Source: Streptomyces monashensis (GTDB taxonomy: Bacteria > Actinomycetota > Actinomycetes > Streptomycetales > Streptomycetaceae). From it: 64,000 nucleotides of DNA. Position 1 is the stretch's first letter. The number at the start of each line of letters is the position of its first letter. Shown piece by piece: positions 9,301 through 18,430 of the stretch. The position numbers and the translations under genes were made by a program. The notes beneath the pieces were generated by a model that saw only the letters and a list, made by a program, of their open reading frames with translations, had not been told where the DNA came from and did not search any database. The stretch spans positions 118,109-182,108 of the forward strand of contig NZ_MLYO01000010.1 in the NCBI RefSeq assembly GCF_001866665.1, written 5' to 3'.

Positions 9301-9468
9301 GTGCCGAAGCCGGACGGCACCTTCATCGGCCAGCTGCTGATCCTCACCAAGGACCAGACCGGGCCGCGCGTCATCACCGCGAGCGGGCCCGGGTTCTCCC
9401 CGGTGAAGACCGACTTCCTGGTGGTGAACGGCAGCGTGCAGCCGCCCGACGAGGTGACCCGCCGGTGA
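6307..9468 (+). CDS. secreted or membrane-anchored TolB-like beta-propeller protein with CARDB-type repeats
   Basis: 1053 residues from the GTG at 6307, preceded by GAGGTGG. An N-terminal hydrophobic segment (RFGASLLLLVPLLAVTAA, about 13-32) looks like a signal peptide or anchor. Residues about 60-700 contain repeated PD40/TolB propeller blades (for example DPTVSPDGQRIAYSS, DPTLSPDGKYLAFTR, SPAFSPDGRQIAFNR). Two DUF11/CARDB-like beta domains follow (about 700-815 and 840-960), separated by a Pro/Thr linker, and then a further beta domain. No catalytic signature is visible. The stop overlaps the start of the next CIS gene (GTGA), so it is translated with CIS assembly genes even though it is predicted to be exported. 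It might be a surface or cell-wall partner, or a CIS cargo; this is inference. Confidence 0.83.
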   Translation: MNGTAGPGEQRRLGRFGASLLLLVPLLAVTAASGPNSAEARPQAADSAATRIVYAGTGHRSLGKVIDPKLSDPLFGTGPQHYDVEPSALGDTMVFASRRDEKNPQIYLRAADGSVRKLTSGRDAAHPRLTPDGGSVVFDSAEPGGADGRKQRDLWLVRTDGTGLTRLTDTPYDEEDPTVSPDGQRIAYSSNSNSVLGFQIYERPLAGGTETRVTSVVGTATEPVWNPVNDAAHRDLIAYTYTSDSRTGPRLRVTGGPDGDQFLLTKVSVYWRTHGAAWMPDGEGVLFLSPDRACGCEGDWDHVYQAQTRASDAVLVDQEDRAVGRPTWLGPQNGGYVVVDRTTAKGTNTADGVHGPHVVTLQDVRSDGADPRDLGVTILNEDPAADSNTDPTKDPLFNPAAGYDPWDERQNYTPDGRRIVVTRFTGEGNNRIEQIYTVDADGSNLQVMPLAGRGPRDWDTDPTLSPDGKYLAFTRTSPGGVGPAAGPSRVLIADATTGAIVHEIVPPTGQQTGGDAQPTWSSDGTRLAFTRNMTIDGGGGNKHIWTVPVDDLTRQRDLSAQICPGDCTVIDDSPAFSPDGRQIAFNRKDGGGRVNENNGLLLTSVSGDSCRVLLPEAARSTADGCHQELPDTTTTGPHQPRDAAWTADGNSIVYSSRTDTPANCPEKLHLLNVTTGHQSPLTLELPGRQKEPGVQQSVDLAVRAPGTVPAVTVDHTTDIHVDVVNNGPAASPGTRLTIAPPAGLTVTRIRFPGGTCDAASLQCDIGVVPPGTTVPVTVTVTGRVVGDQPVDWSVTGSVIDPQPGDNTARTLVPVAEPAPPSPTPTPPAPTPTPTPPAPKAGPGVRVTAQPNPGYVGGKVVVTYTVRNGRNALATGLRLHIGLPGGIPDSGPPAGCDSGWVCALPDLAPGDSTVVRVVLSPDHATTGRATGVLTTTGTDADPNDNTTRTTIRILQPRIVAVPAIGKPGFVTSVRGKDFPPGVPVRFTWKPGITAAAAPTVPKPDGTFIGQLLILTKDQTGPRVITASGPGFSPVKTDFLVVNGSVQPPDEVTRR

Positions 9469-10172
9469 TCCACGAGGTGGACGAGGCGCTGCGCGGGCTG
9501 CTCGGCGAGTCCGGGCTGGAGGCGTCCGGGGTCGAGACCGTCTTCGACGCGCCGACCCGCGACTGGGCGGCCCGCCGTACCGCGCCCACCGTCTGTGTGT
9601 TCCTGTACGACATCCGCGAGGACACGACCCGGCGCGGCAGCGGCGCCGGGGAGGTGTACGACGCGGACGGTTTCGTGGTCGCGCGGCGCTCCCCGCCGCG
9701 CTGGTTCGAGCTGACGTACCTGGTCACCGCGTGGGCGAGCCGCCCGCAGGACGAACACCGGCTGCTGTCGAAGGTGTTGGCCACGCTGGTGTCCGTCGAC
9801 ACGCTGCCGGAGCGGCATCTCACCGGCTCGCTCGCCGAACTCGGCCTGACGGTCTCCCTGGACGCCGGCGGCGCCGGGCTGGACGCGCCCGCCGCCTCCG
9901 ACGTCTGGTCGGCGCTCGGCGGCGAGCTGAAGGCCTCCCTCGGCGTCCGTGTGCGCGCACCCCTCGCCGGGGTGAGCAGGGCCGCCGCGCCGCCGGTCAC
10001 CGAAGGGCTCCTGGTGCGTTCCGTGCACGGGGAGGAGAACGAGGATCCGCAGCCGGGCCGCCGGCTGCGCTACGACGGGGTGAGCGAACCGGCGCCGGAC
10101 GAGGGTTTCGCCGGTCCGCGCGAGCGGCGTCCGGCCCCCGCGCGCCGCCGCCGGGGAGGACGCCAGCCGTGA
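9465..10172 (+). CDS. DUF4255 protein, predicted CIS sheath/tube terminator (cap, Afp16-like)
   Basis: 235 residues from a GTG that overlaps the previous stop. The N-terminal 180 residues match the DUF4255 pattern: MIHEVDEALRGLL, then VCVFLYDIRED, the WFELTYLVTAW strand, HRLLSKVLATL and the SLAELGLTVSLD segment. In Afp/PVC-type systems the DUF4255 protein caps the distal end of tube and sheath and stops elongation. The last 45 residues are Arg/Pro-rich and probably disordered. Its place next to the AAA+ ATPase matches other CIS loci. Confidence 0.88.
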   Translation: MIHEVDEALRGLLGESGLEASGVETVFDAPTRDWAARRTAPTVCVFLYDIREDTTRRGSGAGEVYDADGFVVARRSPPRWFELTYLVTAWASRPQDEHRLLSKVLATLVSVDTLPERHLTGSLAELGLTVSLDAGGAGLDAPAASDVWSALGGELKASLGVRVRAPLAGVSRAAAPPVTEGLLVRSVHGEENEDPQPGRRLRYDGVSEPAPDEGFAGPRERRPAPARRRRGGRQP

Positions 10173-12244
10173 CGTATGTGGAGGAGGAGACGATCACGGG
10201 CCTCGGCGCGGAACCCCTGTGGGACCGGCTGCGGCTGGTCGAGGAGCGGATCCGGTCCGCGGTGGCCGCCCGCCGCGCCGTCGATCCCGACCCCGACGAC
10301 CCCTACCGGGGGCAGTACCTGACCCCGGAGGCCGTGCGGCGGATCCTGGACGAGCCGGGCGGGCTCGACGTACCGGTGTACGACCCGCGGCCCGCGCCGC
10401 CCGGCTCCGTGCTCGGCACGCTCGCCGCGCGATTCGCCCTGTCGCCGCTCGACACCGATCTGCTGCTGATCGCCCTGGCCCCCGACCTGGACGCGCGTTT
10501 CGAGCGGCTCTACGGCTATCTCAACGACGACCTGACCCGCCGCAGGCCCACGGTCGGGCTGGCCCTGGAGCTGTGCGGGCTCGCCCCGGCGTCGCCCGCC
10601 CGGTTCCGGCTCTCCGCTTCCTCGCCCCTGGTCGCGGGCGGACTGCTGGAGATCTCCGAGGCCGAACGTCCGCCCCTGTCACGGGTGTTGGCGGTGCCGG
10701 ACCGGGTCACCGCGTTCCTGCTGGGCGACCCGGCCCCCGACGCCCGGCTCGCCGGTGTCCTCGGCACGGTCGCGCAGGACCCGACGGCACAGGCGGAGGA
10801 CGTCCTGCGGGCGGCCCGCGCGGCGCGGTCCGGGCCCGGTCTCGTGCATCTGCACGCCCGGGGCGGTGACGCGCCGGGCCTTGCCGCCGCGGCCCTGGGG
10901 GCCGCCGGGCTGGGCACGCTGGTGCTCGACGCGGCGGCCCTCGCCCGGCACTGCGCCGAGCTGCCCGCGCTCGCCCGGGTCGCGGCGCTGGAGGCCCGGC
11001 TGACGGGCTCGGGTGTCGTCCTCGGCCCGCTGGAGGAACTGCCCCCGGCACCCGCCGAACGGGCCCGCGCCGTCAGCGAGTTGTGCGCGGCGCTGCGCGG
11101 CGTCCCGGTGTTCGCCCATGGCACGGACGGCTGGGACCCGGCCTGGGCGGCCGACACCCCGGTGGTCCTGCCGGTGACGGCGCCCTCCCCCGCGCGGCAG
11201 GCCGAGCGCTGGCGGCACGCCCTGGCCGGTGCCGGGGCCTGCGTGGACGGCGCCGCCGACACGCTCGCCCGGGCCGTCGCGGCGCACCGTCTCGACGGCG
11301 GACAACTGCGCCGTGCCGCGCAGGCCGCCGTGCGCGCCGCGGGCCTCGCGGACCGCCCGGTCTCCCCCGACGACCTGCGTACGGCCGTACGGGCGCAGAA
11401 CGGCGCGGGGCTCGCCCGGCTGGCCCGCAGGGTCCAGCCCGGTGTCGGCTGGGACGACCTGGTGCTGCCCCCGCCGACCCTGCGCGGACTGCGCGAACTG
11501 GCCGTACGCGCCCGGCATCGCGAGCAGGTGCTCGGGCAGTGGCGGATGCGGCCCGGCGGCGGCCGGGGGCGCGGGGTGATCGCGCTGTTCGCGGGCGAGT
11601 CGGGCACCGGCAAGACCATGTCCGCCGAGGTGATCGCCGCAGATCTCGGCATGGACCTGTACGTGGTCGATCTGTCCACGGTCGTCGACAAGTACGTGGG
11701 CGAGACCGAGAAGAACCTGGAGCGGATCTTCACCGAGGCGTCCGCCGTCAACGCGGTGCTGCTCTTCGACGAGGCCGACGCGATCTTCGGCAAACGCTCG
11801 GAGGTCAAGGACGCGCACGACCGGCACGCCAACATCGAGTCGGCGTACCTGCTCCAGCGCATGGAGTCCTTCGACGGGATCGCGGTGCTGACCACGAACC
11901 TCCGGGCCAATCTGGACGAGGCGTTCACCCGCCGGCTGGACGTGGTGGCGGAGTTCCCCGTGCCGGACGCCGACCAGCGTCTCGCCCTGTGGGAGCGGTG
12001 CCTGGGCGAGCGGTTGCCCCGCGCCGCCGACCTGGATCTCGGCTTCTGCGCGGCCCGGTTCGAACTCGCCGGAGGCTCCATCCGCGCGTGTGCGGTGACC
12101 GCCGCCTATCTCGCCGCGGAGTCCGGGCAGCCGCTCACCATGCGGCAGTTGGTGTCGGCGGTGGTGCAGGAGTACCGCAAGCTCGGCCGGCTGGTGCTGG
12201 AGAGCGAGTTCGGGCCGTACCTGGCGGACGCCCTCGGCGCCTGA
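10169..12244 (+). CDS. CIS AAA+ ATPase (Afp15-like)
   Basis: 691 residues; the GTG start overlaps the previous stop by four bases. Residues 1 to about 440 form the winged-helix and degenerate N-terminal ATPase-like part found in this family. The C-terminal AAA+ module has Walker A GESGTGKT (about 476-483), Walker B LLFDEADAIFGKR (about 531-543), sensor TTNLRANLDEAF and the arginine-finger segment FTRRLD. Afp15/PVC15-type ATPases are cytoplasmic factors needed for particle assembly. All key residues are present, so it should be active. It closes the first block; a 116-bp gap with a hairpin separates it from the sheath gene. Confidence 0.92.
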   Translation: MTYVEEETITGLGAEPLWDRLRLVEERIRSAVAARRAVDPDPDDPYRGQYLTPEAVRRILDEPGGLDVPVYDPRPAPPGSVLGTLAARFALSPLDTDLLLIALAPDLDARFERLYGYLNDDLTRRRPTVGLALELCGLAPASPARFRLSASSPLVAGGLLEISEAERPPLSRVLAVPDRVTAFLLGDPAPDARLAGVLGTVAQDPTAQAEDVLRAARAARSGPGLVHLHARGGDAPGLAAAALGAAGLGTLVLDAAALARHCAELPALARVAALEARLTGSGVVLGPLEELPPAPAERARAVSELCAALRGVPVFAHGTDGWDPAWAADTPVVLPVTAPSPARQAERWRHALAGAGACVDGAADTLARAVAAHRLDGGQLRRAAQAAVRAAGLADRPVSPDDLRTAVRAQNGAGLARLARRVQPGVGWDDLVLPPPTLRGLRELAVRARHREQVLGQWRMRPGGGRGRGVIALFAGESGTGKTMSAEVIAADLGMDLYVVDLSTVVDKYVGETEKNLERIFTEASAVNAVLLFDEADAIFGKRSEVKDAHDRHANIESAYLLQRMESFDGIAVLTTNLRANLDEAFTRRLDVVAEFPVPDADQRLALWERCLGERLPRAADLDLGFCAARFELAGGSIRACAVTAAYLAAESGQPLTMRQLVSAVVQEYRKLGRLVLESEFGPYLADALGA

Positions 12245-12274
12245 AAAGGCAGTGCGGTTGCCCCCGGCAAGGGA

Positions 12275-12300
12275 CCAACGCCCCTGTCACCGGGGCTTGG
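12275..12300 (+). terminator. possible attenuating hairpin between ATPase and sheath genes
   Basis: CCAA-GCCCC pairs with GGGGC-TTGG across a TGTCACC loop, with one bulged base: about nine pairs. It could reduce read-through so that the sheath and tube genes are driven mainly by their own promoter. The pairing is modest and no promoter was firmly identified downstream. Confidence 0.35.
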
Positions 12301-12360
12301 CCGCGTCGGAGACTCGGTACTGACGCAGGTGTGACCAGACAGGAACGTGAAGGAGCGAGC

Positions 12361-13920
<1,560 letters not shown>

Positions 13921-13955
13921 CCCGCGGGTCGGCCAAGGAAAGGTGACAGACAGTC

Positions 13956-14396
13956 ATGGCAGAGGGCGATGCTCTTTCCACCCACGTCTTCGGCGTGCAG
14001 CTCGGCGGCTACATGGTCGAGTCGATCCAGGAGATCAGCGGGTTCTCCGTCGAGGAAGAGGTCGTCGAGGTCCGGCAGGTGACCTCGACGGGCAAGCAGA
14101 TCATCCGCAAGCAGCCCGGCGCGCGCCAGGCCGGTGAGATCACGATCACCCGGGGACTCGACAAGAGCAGCGAGTTCACCAAGTGGATCAAGGAGACCCT
14201 GAACAACGGTGCCGTCGACACCGCCCGGCAGAACCTGACCATCGAGATCAAGGACACCAAGGGCGAGACGGTACGGCGCATCCAGCTGATGAACGGCTGG
14301 GCCTCCAAGTGGGAGGGCCCCTCCCTGAAGGCCGGTGAGTCCGCCGCGGCCACCGAGAGCGTCACGATCGTGTTCGAGGAGATCGTCGTCGAATGA
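13956..14396 (+). CDS. CIS inner tube protein 1 (gp19/Hcp-like)
   Basis: 146 residues in the phage T4 gp19/Hcp tube family. The pattern is typical: FGVQLGGYMVESIQEISGF at the N-terminus, KQPGARQAGEITITRGLD in the middle, and the C-terminal GWASKWEGPSLKAGESAAAT followed by VTIVFEEI. These proteins form stacked hexameric rings of the spear. Placed directly after the sheath with a 35-bp gap containing AGGAAAGG; its stop overlaps the next start. A second, more diverged tube paralogue lies at 18005. Confidence 0.95.
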   Translation: MAEGDALSTHVFGVQLGGYMVESIQEISGFSVEEEVVEVRQVTSTGKQIIRKQPGARQAGEITITRGLDKSSEFTKWIKETLNNGAVDTARQNLTIEIKDTKGETVRRIQLMNGWASKWEGPSLKAGESAAATESVTIVFEEIVVE

Positions 14397-14896
14397 GGCG
14401 CCGTACCGTCACGGCGGGCAACCTGGAGGAGTTCCTGGAGGCGACGGCGCCCGCCGCCGAGGCAGCGGCGACCGAGGAGCCCCGGGCTCCGGCCGCCGCC
14501 CGCCCCGCACCGGCTCAGGACCACGGGCTGCGCACGGAGTTCGAGTTCGAGCTGCCGCGCGGGTACGTGGACGAGGCGGGCACCCTCCACCGGCACGGCG
14601 CGATGCGCCTGGCCACCGCCCGCGACGAACTGCGTCCGCAGATCGACCTGCGGGTCAAGGAGAACCCGGCCTATCTGAGCGTGGTGCTGCTGGGCCAGGT
14701 CATCACCCGGCTCGGCACGATCACCGACGTGCACGCGGGGATCGTGGAGCGGATGTACGCCACCGACGTCGCGTTCCTCCAGGACTTCTACCGCCGCGTC
14801 AACAGCGAGGGGCACACCCGCGCGGCGGTGACCTGTCCGCACTGCGAGGGCGCCTTCGAGGTCGACCTCTCGGGTGGGCGCCTGGGGGAATCGTGA
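14393..14896 (+). CDS. CIS-associated conserved protein, tail assembly chaperone-like
   Basis: 167 residues, overlapping the tube gene by four bases. An Ala/Pro-rich segment (residues about 18-42) precedes a conserved core: EFELPRGYVDEAGTLHRHG, then LRPQIDLRVKENPAYLSVVL. The second half has one CPHC motif (about 150-153) that could bind zinc if two subunits pair. In CIS and phage loci, small genes between tube and tape-measure regions often encode assembly chaperones, and members of this group are annotated as phage tail assembly proteins. That role is inferred from place and pattern only. Confidence 0.72.
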   Translation: MRRRTVTAGNLEEFLEATAPAAEAAATEEPRAPAAARPAPAQDHGLRTEFEFELPRGYVDEAGTLHRHGAMRLATARDELRPQIDLRVKENPAYLSVVLLGQVITRLGTITDVHAGIVERMYATDVAFLQDFYRRVNSEGHTRAAVTCPHCEGAFEVDLSGGRLGES

Positions 14897-15051
14897 CGTA
14901 CGCACTCCCCCGCCTGCGGGAGGAGATCGCGTACATCGCCTACCACTTCCACTGGCAGCGCGAGGAGATCCTCGACCTCACCCACGCCGAGCGGCGCCAG
15001 TGGGTGACCGAGATCGCCCGTATCAACACCCGCGTGAACGAAGGCGGTTGA
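14893..15051 (+). CDS. DUF6760-like small CIS protein
   Basis: 52 residues from a GTG overlapping the previous stop (GTGA). Sequence features: LREEIAYIAYHFHWQREEI, then DLTHAERRQWVTEIARIN, a compact two-helix protein with many aromatic and charged residues. It resembles the small GpE/DUF6760 tail proteins that sit next to tail assembly chaperones in phages and CIS loci. Four bases separate it from the next start, so all four genes from the sheath on are probably co-translated. Its specific role is unknown. Confidence 0.75.
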   Translation: MTYALPRLREEIAYIAYHFHWQREEILDLTHAERRQWVTEIARINTRVNEGG

Positions 15052-15055
15052 ACAC

Positions 15056-17980
15056 ATGGCATGGCGGGACAGAGTGCGCCGCCGGGCCGCGGCGCGGACT
15101 GCCGCGCCGGGCTCGGCCGCACGCGAGTCCGCTTCCGGTGCGGCGGATCCGTCGGTGCCGGGTGCGTCCGTGCCGGGTGCGTCCGTGCCGGGTGCGTTCG
15201 TGCCGGGTGCGCAGGGCACGTCCCTGCCCGGCGACTGGGACGGCGGCTGGCGCCGCACCTCGCCGCCGACGCTGACCGTGGCCCGCTCCCCGCTCGGCGT
15301 CAGCGACGGCCTCACCTTCCGCGCGGGCCTCGCCTCCTGGCAGAACCCGTCCTTCGACGCCGGTCTCGGCCACGCCGTCCTGCCGTCCGCACCGGTCGGC
15401 CTGGTCCACGGGGTCACAGGCCCGCCCGCCGTCGGCGCGACGTACGCCGACGGCGGACCGCTCCTCCTGCGCACGCTGCGGACGGACGCCGGGGAGGGCG
15501 AGGGCGGCGGGAGTGTCGCCGAGTCCGGCGCCGAGGCTGCCGTGCGTACTCCGACCGCGCGCGACCGTACGGCGCCCGCCACCGCGCAGAACCGCAGGGA
15601 CGGCAAGCGCAGCCGCAAGGGCGACGACACGGCTGACCGTCCGCGGACCTCGGTGCCGTCAGGCGCAGCCGGGCCGGAGGGGACCGGGCAGACGCCTGCA
15701 GCCGATGCCCCTTCCGTCCAGCGCTCGGCGGCCGCGTCCGCGCCGAGCCGCGCGCTCGTGGCCTCGGACCCGCTCGTCCCGGCAGCCGCGCCGACGACGC
15801 AGGTTCAGCGGACTGAGCGGCCGGGGGCCGGTTCGGACCCGGGTGTGGTCCGGCCCGACGATCCCGGCCGGCCGGCACCGGTACCGGAGATTCCGGTGGT
15901 GCGGCGCATCGCCGTGGTGCCGGACGCCTCCGGTGTCTCCGCCGCGCCCGGGGCTCCCGCCGTCCGCCGTACCGCACGGGAGGCCGCGCACCCCGCGTCC
16001 CGGGAACGGGCGGCGATCGGCCCCGTGCGCCCGGCGGTTCCCGGCCCCTCGCTGACCGTCGCTCGGCGCGTGGCCACGCCGGCACGCCGGATCACCGCGC
16101 TACGGCCCACCGCCCGAGCGGCGGAGGCGACCGCTTCCCCTGCCACCGCCCCGTCCACCCAGGCGGCCTCTCCCGCTCCCTCCGCCCCGGGTGCGGCTCC
16201 CGCGCCCGCATCCGCAGGTCCGACGCCCGCCGTGCGACGCGCCGCCGCCCCCGCACGCCCCGGCAACAGGCCACCGCTCGGTACGCCCATGAACGAACTC
16301 CCGCCCTCGGCAGGTCTCCTGGCGGCGGACGCCACGGGCACGACTCCATCGGCGGAGGGCGCACACCCGACGGCAGGACCGGCACTGCCGATCGTCCAGC
16401 GCCAGGTGGACGCCCCCGCTCCCGGGCCCATACCCGCGCAGCCCCCACCCGCCACGCAGCACGCCGCCGCCCCCGCACGAGCCGGCGGCAGGCCGCCGCT
16501 GGGCGAACCCATCCCCGAACTCCCGGCCGCAGCACGGCCGTTGACTGCCGGCGCCACGAGCGCGACTCGAGCGGCGGACGGTGCACATCCGACGGCAGGA
16601 CCGGCACTGCCGATCATCCAGCGTCAGGTGAACGACCCCGCTCCCGAGCCGTCCCGCGAAGGCACCCCGCTCCGCCCGTCCGACGCGCGGCCGGCCGACA
16701 CGCGCCCGTCCGCCACCGGCTCGTCCGGCGTCCGGGCCCGTGGCGGCCTGGGGGCACCTCTGCCGTCGATGCCTGCGACAGCGGACGTGCCGCGTTCCGC
16801 CGGCCCCGGGCGTCAGCCGCGCACCTCCGGCCCCCACCCGGGCACCGCTCCCCTGCTGGGCGCGACGGACAACATGAATCGCGGCGCCAACTACCCGGCC
16901 AGCGAGGGAAGTTCACCGTCCTTTGCGCACTCCGCACCGAATCCCGCCACTGCCCTCGTCGCTCCGGGCGGCCCTCGGTCCATGCCCTCCGCCACACCCG
17001 AGCCCGTCACCGGTCCCGGCACTGTGCGGCGCGCGCCCGCACCGGAGGCCGGGACGGCGTCCGCGAGCAGGGCGGTGGCACCGTCCCGGCCACGACCAGG
17101 TGGAACCACGCCGGTCGTCATCGCCCGGGCCGTCGCGTCCTCCGCCCCCCTCACGGCGCACACCTCCACTGCCCCGCACGGGCCGGCGCAGCGCAGCCTC
17201 TTCCTTCTGGGCGCTCGCCCGCTCACGGTCAACACCCGTGTCCCGGACGGCATCGCGCCGCCCACCGCCACCAGCGCCTCCCCACGTCCGGTCGTGGCCG
17301 CGTCCTGGCGCCGCGAACCGAGCCAGACGCAGGCTCGGGCACAAACGCCGGCACAGGCACCGACACCGCAGCCACAGCGCAGCGCCGGCAGCACCCCGGG
17401 GCCGACCGCGTCGCACAACCCGCCGTCCCAGGAGTCGAGTTCAGCGCCGCCTCGCAGCACCGTCCCGGTCGTACGGCCGCATCCCCCCGTCCAGCGGGCC
17501 GCATCGCTGCGCCCACAGGCGCTGCCGGTGACCGATCCGCAGGCGGCCCCGGTGCGGGACCATCCGACGGGTCCGGAGCCGCAGCCCGCCCCGCCGGTGC
17601 CCGTGGTCCGCGCCGGCCGTACGACGCCGGGGGTGCCCGCAGGCGTTCCCGACCCGGCGGCACCCGTCGTCCAGCGGGCCGTGAGCGGCACACCCACCGG
17701 CGCTCCCACCAGCACCACCACCGGCGCCGGTCCCGTACTCCCGGGTGTGCCGGTCACCGCCGTACCCGCGAGGACGGTGCAGCGGGCGTCGTCCGCGGCG
17801 CCGGCGGCCGGGAGGGTCACGGGCGCGCAACCGCACCGGTCGGCCGAGGCCGCGCAGGACCCCGGGATCGATCTGGACGAGCTGGCGCGGCGGCTGTTGG
17901 AGCCGATGGCGCGGCTGTTGCGGGCCGACCTGCGGCGGGGGCGGGAACGTGCGGGCCGGCCGTACGACGGACGGCGCTGA
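15056..17980 (+). CDS. long low-complexity CIS protein, candidate tape measure or scaffold
   Basis: 974 residues, mostly Ala, Pro, Thr, Ser and Arg, so largely disordered. Two parts look conserved: residues about 55-140 (the SPPTLTVARSPLGVSDGLTF region) and a charged C-terminal helix (LDELARRLLEPMARLLRADL). Between them are about a dozen short motifs of the form hydrophobic-Gln/Arg-Arg (IVQRQV, VQRAAS, AVRRTA, TVQRAS) and a 74-residue tandem duplication. Position between the chaperone-like genes and the second tube gene is where tape-measure genes lie in phages, but the long coiled coils usual in tape measures are absent. It could instead be a scaffold or a loaded cargo. The reading frame is supported by codon bias across its length and by tight spacing to both neighbours. 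Confidence 0.75.
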   Translation: MAWRDRVRRRAAARTAAPGSAARESASGAADPSVPGASVPGASVPGAFVPGAQGTSLPGDWDGGWRRTSPPTLTVARSPLGVSDGLTFRAGLASWQNPSFDAGLGHAVLPSAPVGLVHGVTGPPAVGATYADGGPLLLRTLRTDAGEGEGGGSVAESGAEAAVRTPTARDRTAPATAQNRRDGKRSRKGDDTADRPRTSVPSGAAGPEGTGQTPAADAPSVQRSAAASAPSRALVASDPLVPAAAPTTQVQRTERPGAGSDPGVVRPDDPGRPAPVPEIPVVRRIAVVPDASGVSAAPGAPAVRRTAREAAHPASRERAAIGPVRPAVPGPSLTVARRVATPARRITALRPTARAAEATASPATAPSTQAASPAPSAPGAAPAPASAGPTPAVRRAAAPARPGNRPPLGTPMNELPPSAGLLAADATGTTPSAEGAHPTAGPALPIVQRQVDAPAPGPIPAQPPPATQHAAAPARAGGRPPLGEPIPELPAAARPLTAGATSATRAADGAHPTAGPALPIIQRQVNDPAPEPSREGTPLRPSDARPADTRPSATGSSGVRARGGLGAPLPSMPATADVPRSAGPGRQPRTSGPHPGTAPLLGATDNMNRGANYPASEGSSPSFAHSAPNPATALVAPGGPRSMPSATPEPVTGPGTVRRAPAPEAGTASASRAVAPSRPRPGGTTPVVIARAVASSAPLTAHTSTAPHGPAQRSLFLLGARPLTVNTRVPDGIAPPTATSASPRPVVAASWRREPSQTQARAQTPAQAPTPQPQRSAGSTPGPTASHNPPSQESSSAPPRSTVPVVRPHPPVQRAASLRPQALPVTDPQAAPVRDHPTGPEPQPAPPVPVVRAGRTTPGVPAGVPDPAAPVVQRAVSGTPTGAPTSTTTGAGPVLPGVPVTAVPARTVQRASSAAPAAGRVTGAQPHRSAEAAQDPGIDLDELARRLLEPMARLLRADLRRGRERAGRPYDGRR
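15155..15211 (+). repeat. 15-bp tandem repeat encoding SVPGA-type pentapeptides
   Basis: Nearly four copies of GTGCCGGGTGCGTCC in frame within the low-complexity CIS gene. Length variation by slippage would add or remove whole pentapeptides without a frameshift. Confidence 0.85.
16241..16684 (+). repeat. 222-bp tandem duplication inside the low-complexity CIS gene
   Basis: Two copies offset by exactly 222 bp (74 codons). Both share the PPLG...ELP part and then GAHPTAGPALPI with V/I-QRQV. Several substitutions separate the copies, so the duplication is not very recent. Being in frame, it adds a repeat unit to the protein. Confidence 0.85.
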
Positions 17981-18004
17981 GGACAGGGAACGGATGACCG
18001 ACGG

Positions 18005-18430
18005 ATGACCGACAACATCTTCGCGACGAGTGTGTTCTTCCGGCTCGCGATCGGCGGCAACGACCTGGGGGCCTTCCACACCTGCTCCGGCATGGGGGCG
18101 GAGGTGGAGATGGAGACGTACGCCGAGGGCGGCAACAACGGTTTCACCTGGCAGTTGCCCGGCCGGGTGACCTGGTCGAACATCACGCTCACCCGGCCGG
18201 TCACCGCCGACACGGCGAAGATCGCGCGCTGGCTCGACGAGACGCTGCGGCGGGTGGAGCCGAAGGACGGTGAGATAGTGGCGCTGCGGCCGGATCTGAG
18301 CAAGATCATCAGCTGGCAGGTGCTGGGCATCGTGCCGGTGCGCTGGCAGGGGCCGTCGTTCGATCCCGCCTCCTCGCAGGCGGCGGTGGAGACGCTGGAG
18401 ATCGCGCACGAGGGACTGAGGCCCTCCTGA
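18005..18430 (+). CDS. CIS inner tube protein 2 (gp19-like, baseplate-proximal)
   Basis: 141 residues. An upstream ATG at 17994 hits a stop at once, so 18005 is the start. The gp19-like pattern is clear: FFRLAIGGNDLGAFHTCSGM, METYAEGGNNGFTWQLPGRV, then TWSNITLTRP. It differs strongly from the first tube protein. In Afp-type systems the extra tube paralogues (Afp5/6) adapt the tube to the hub, and this gene directly precedes the LysM and VgrG genes, which supports such a place. It overlaps the next start by one base. Confidence 0.93.
   Translation: MTDNIFATSVFFRLAIGGNDLGAFHTCSGMGAEVEMETYAEGGNNGFTWQLPGRVTWSNITLTRPVTADTAKIARWLDETLRRVEPKDGEIVALRPDLSKIISWQVLGIVPVRWQGPSFDPASSQAAVETLEIAHEGLRPS

Noticed and set aside
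15155..15211. Short regular repeats that might suggest a CRISPR-like array
   Set aside because: The units are directly adjacent without spacers and stay in frame inside a coding region; they encode pentapeptides.
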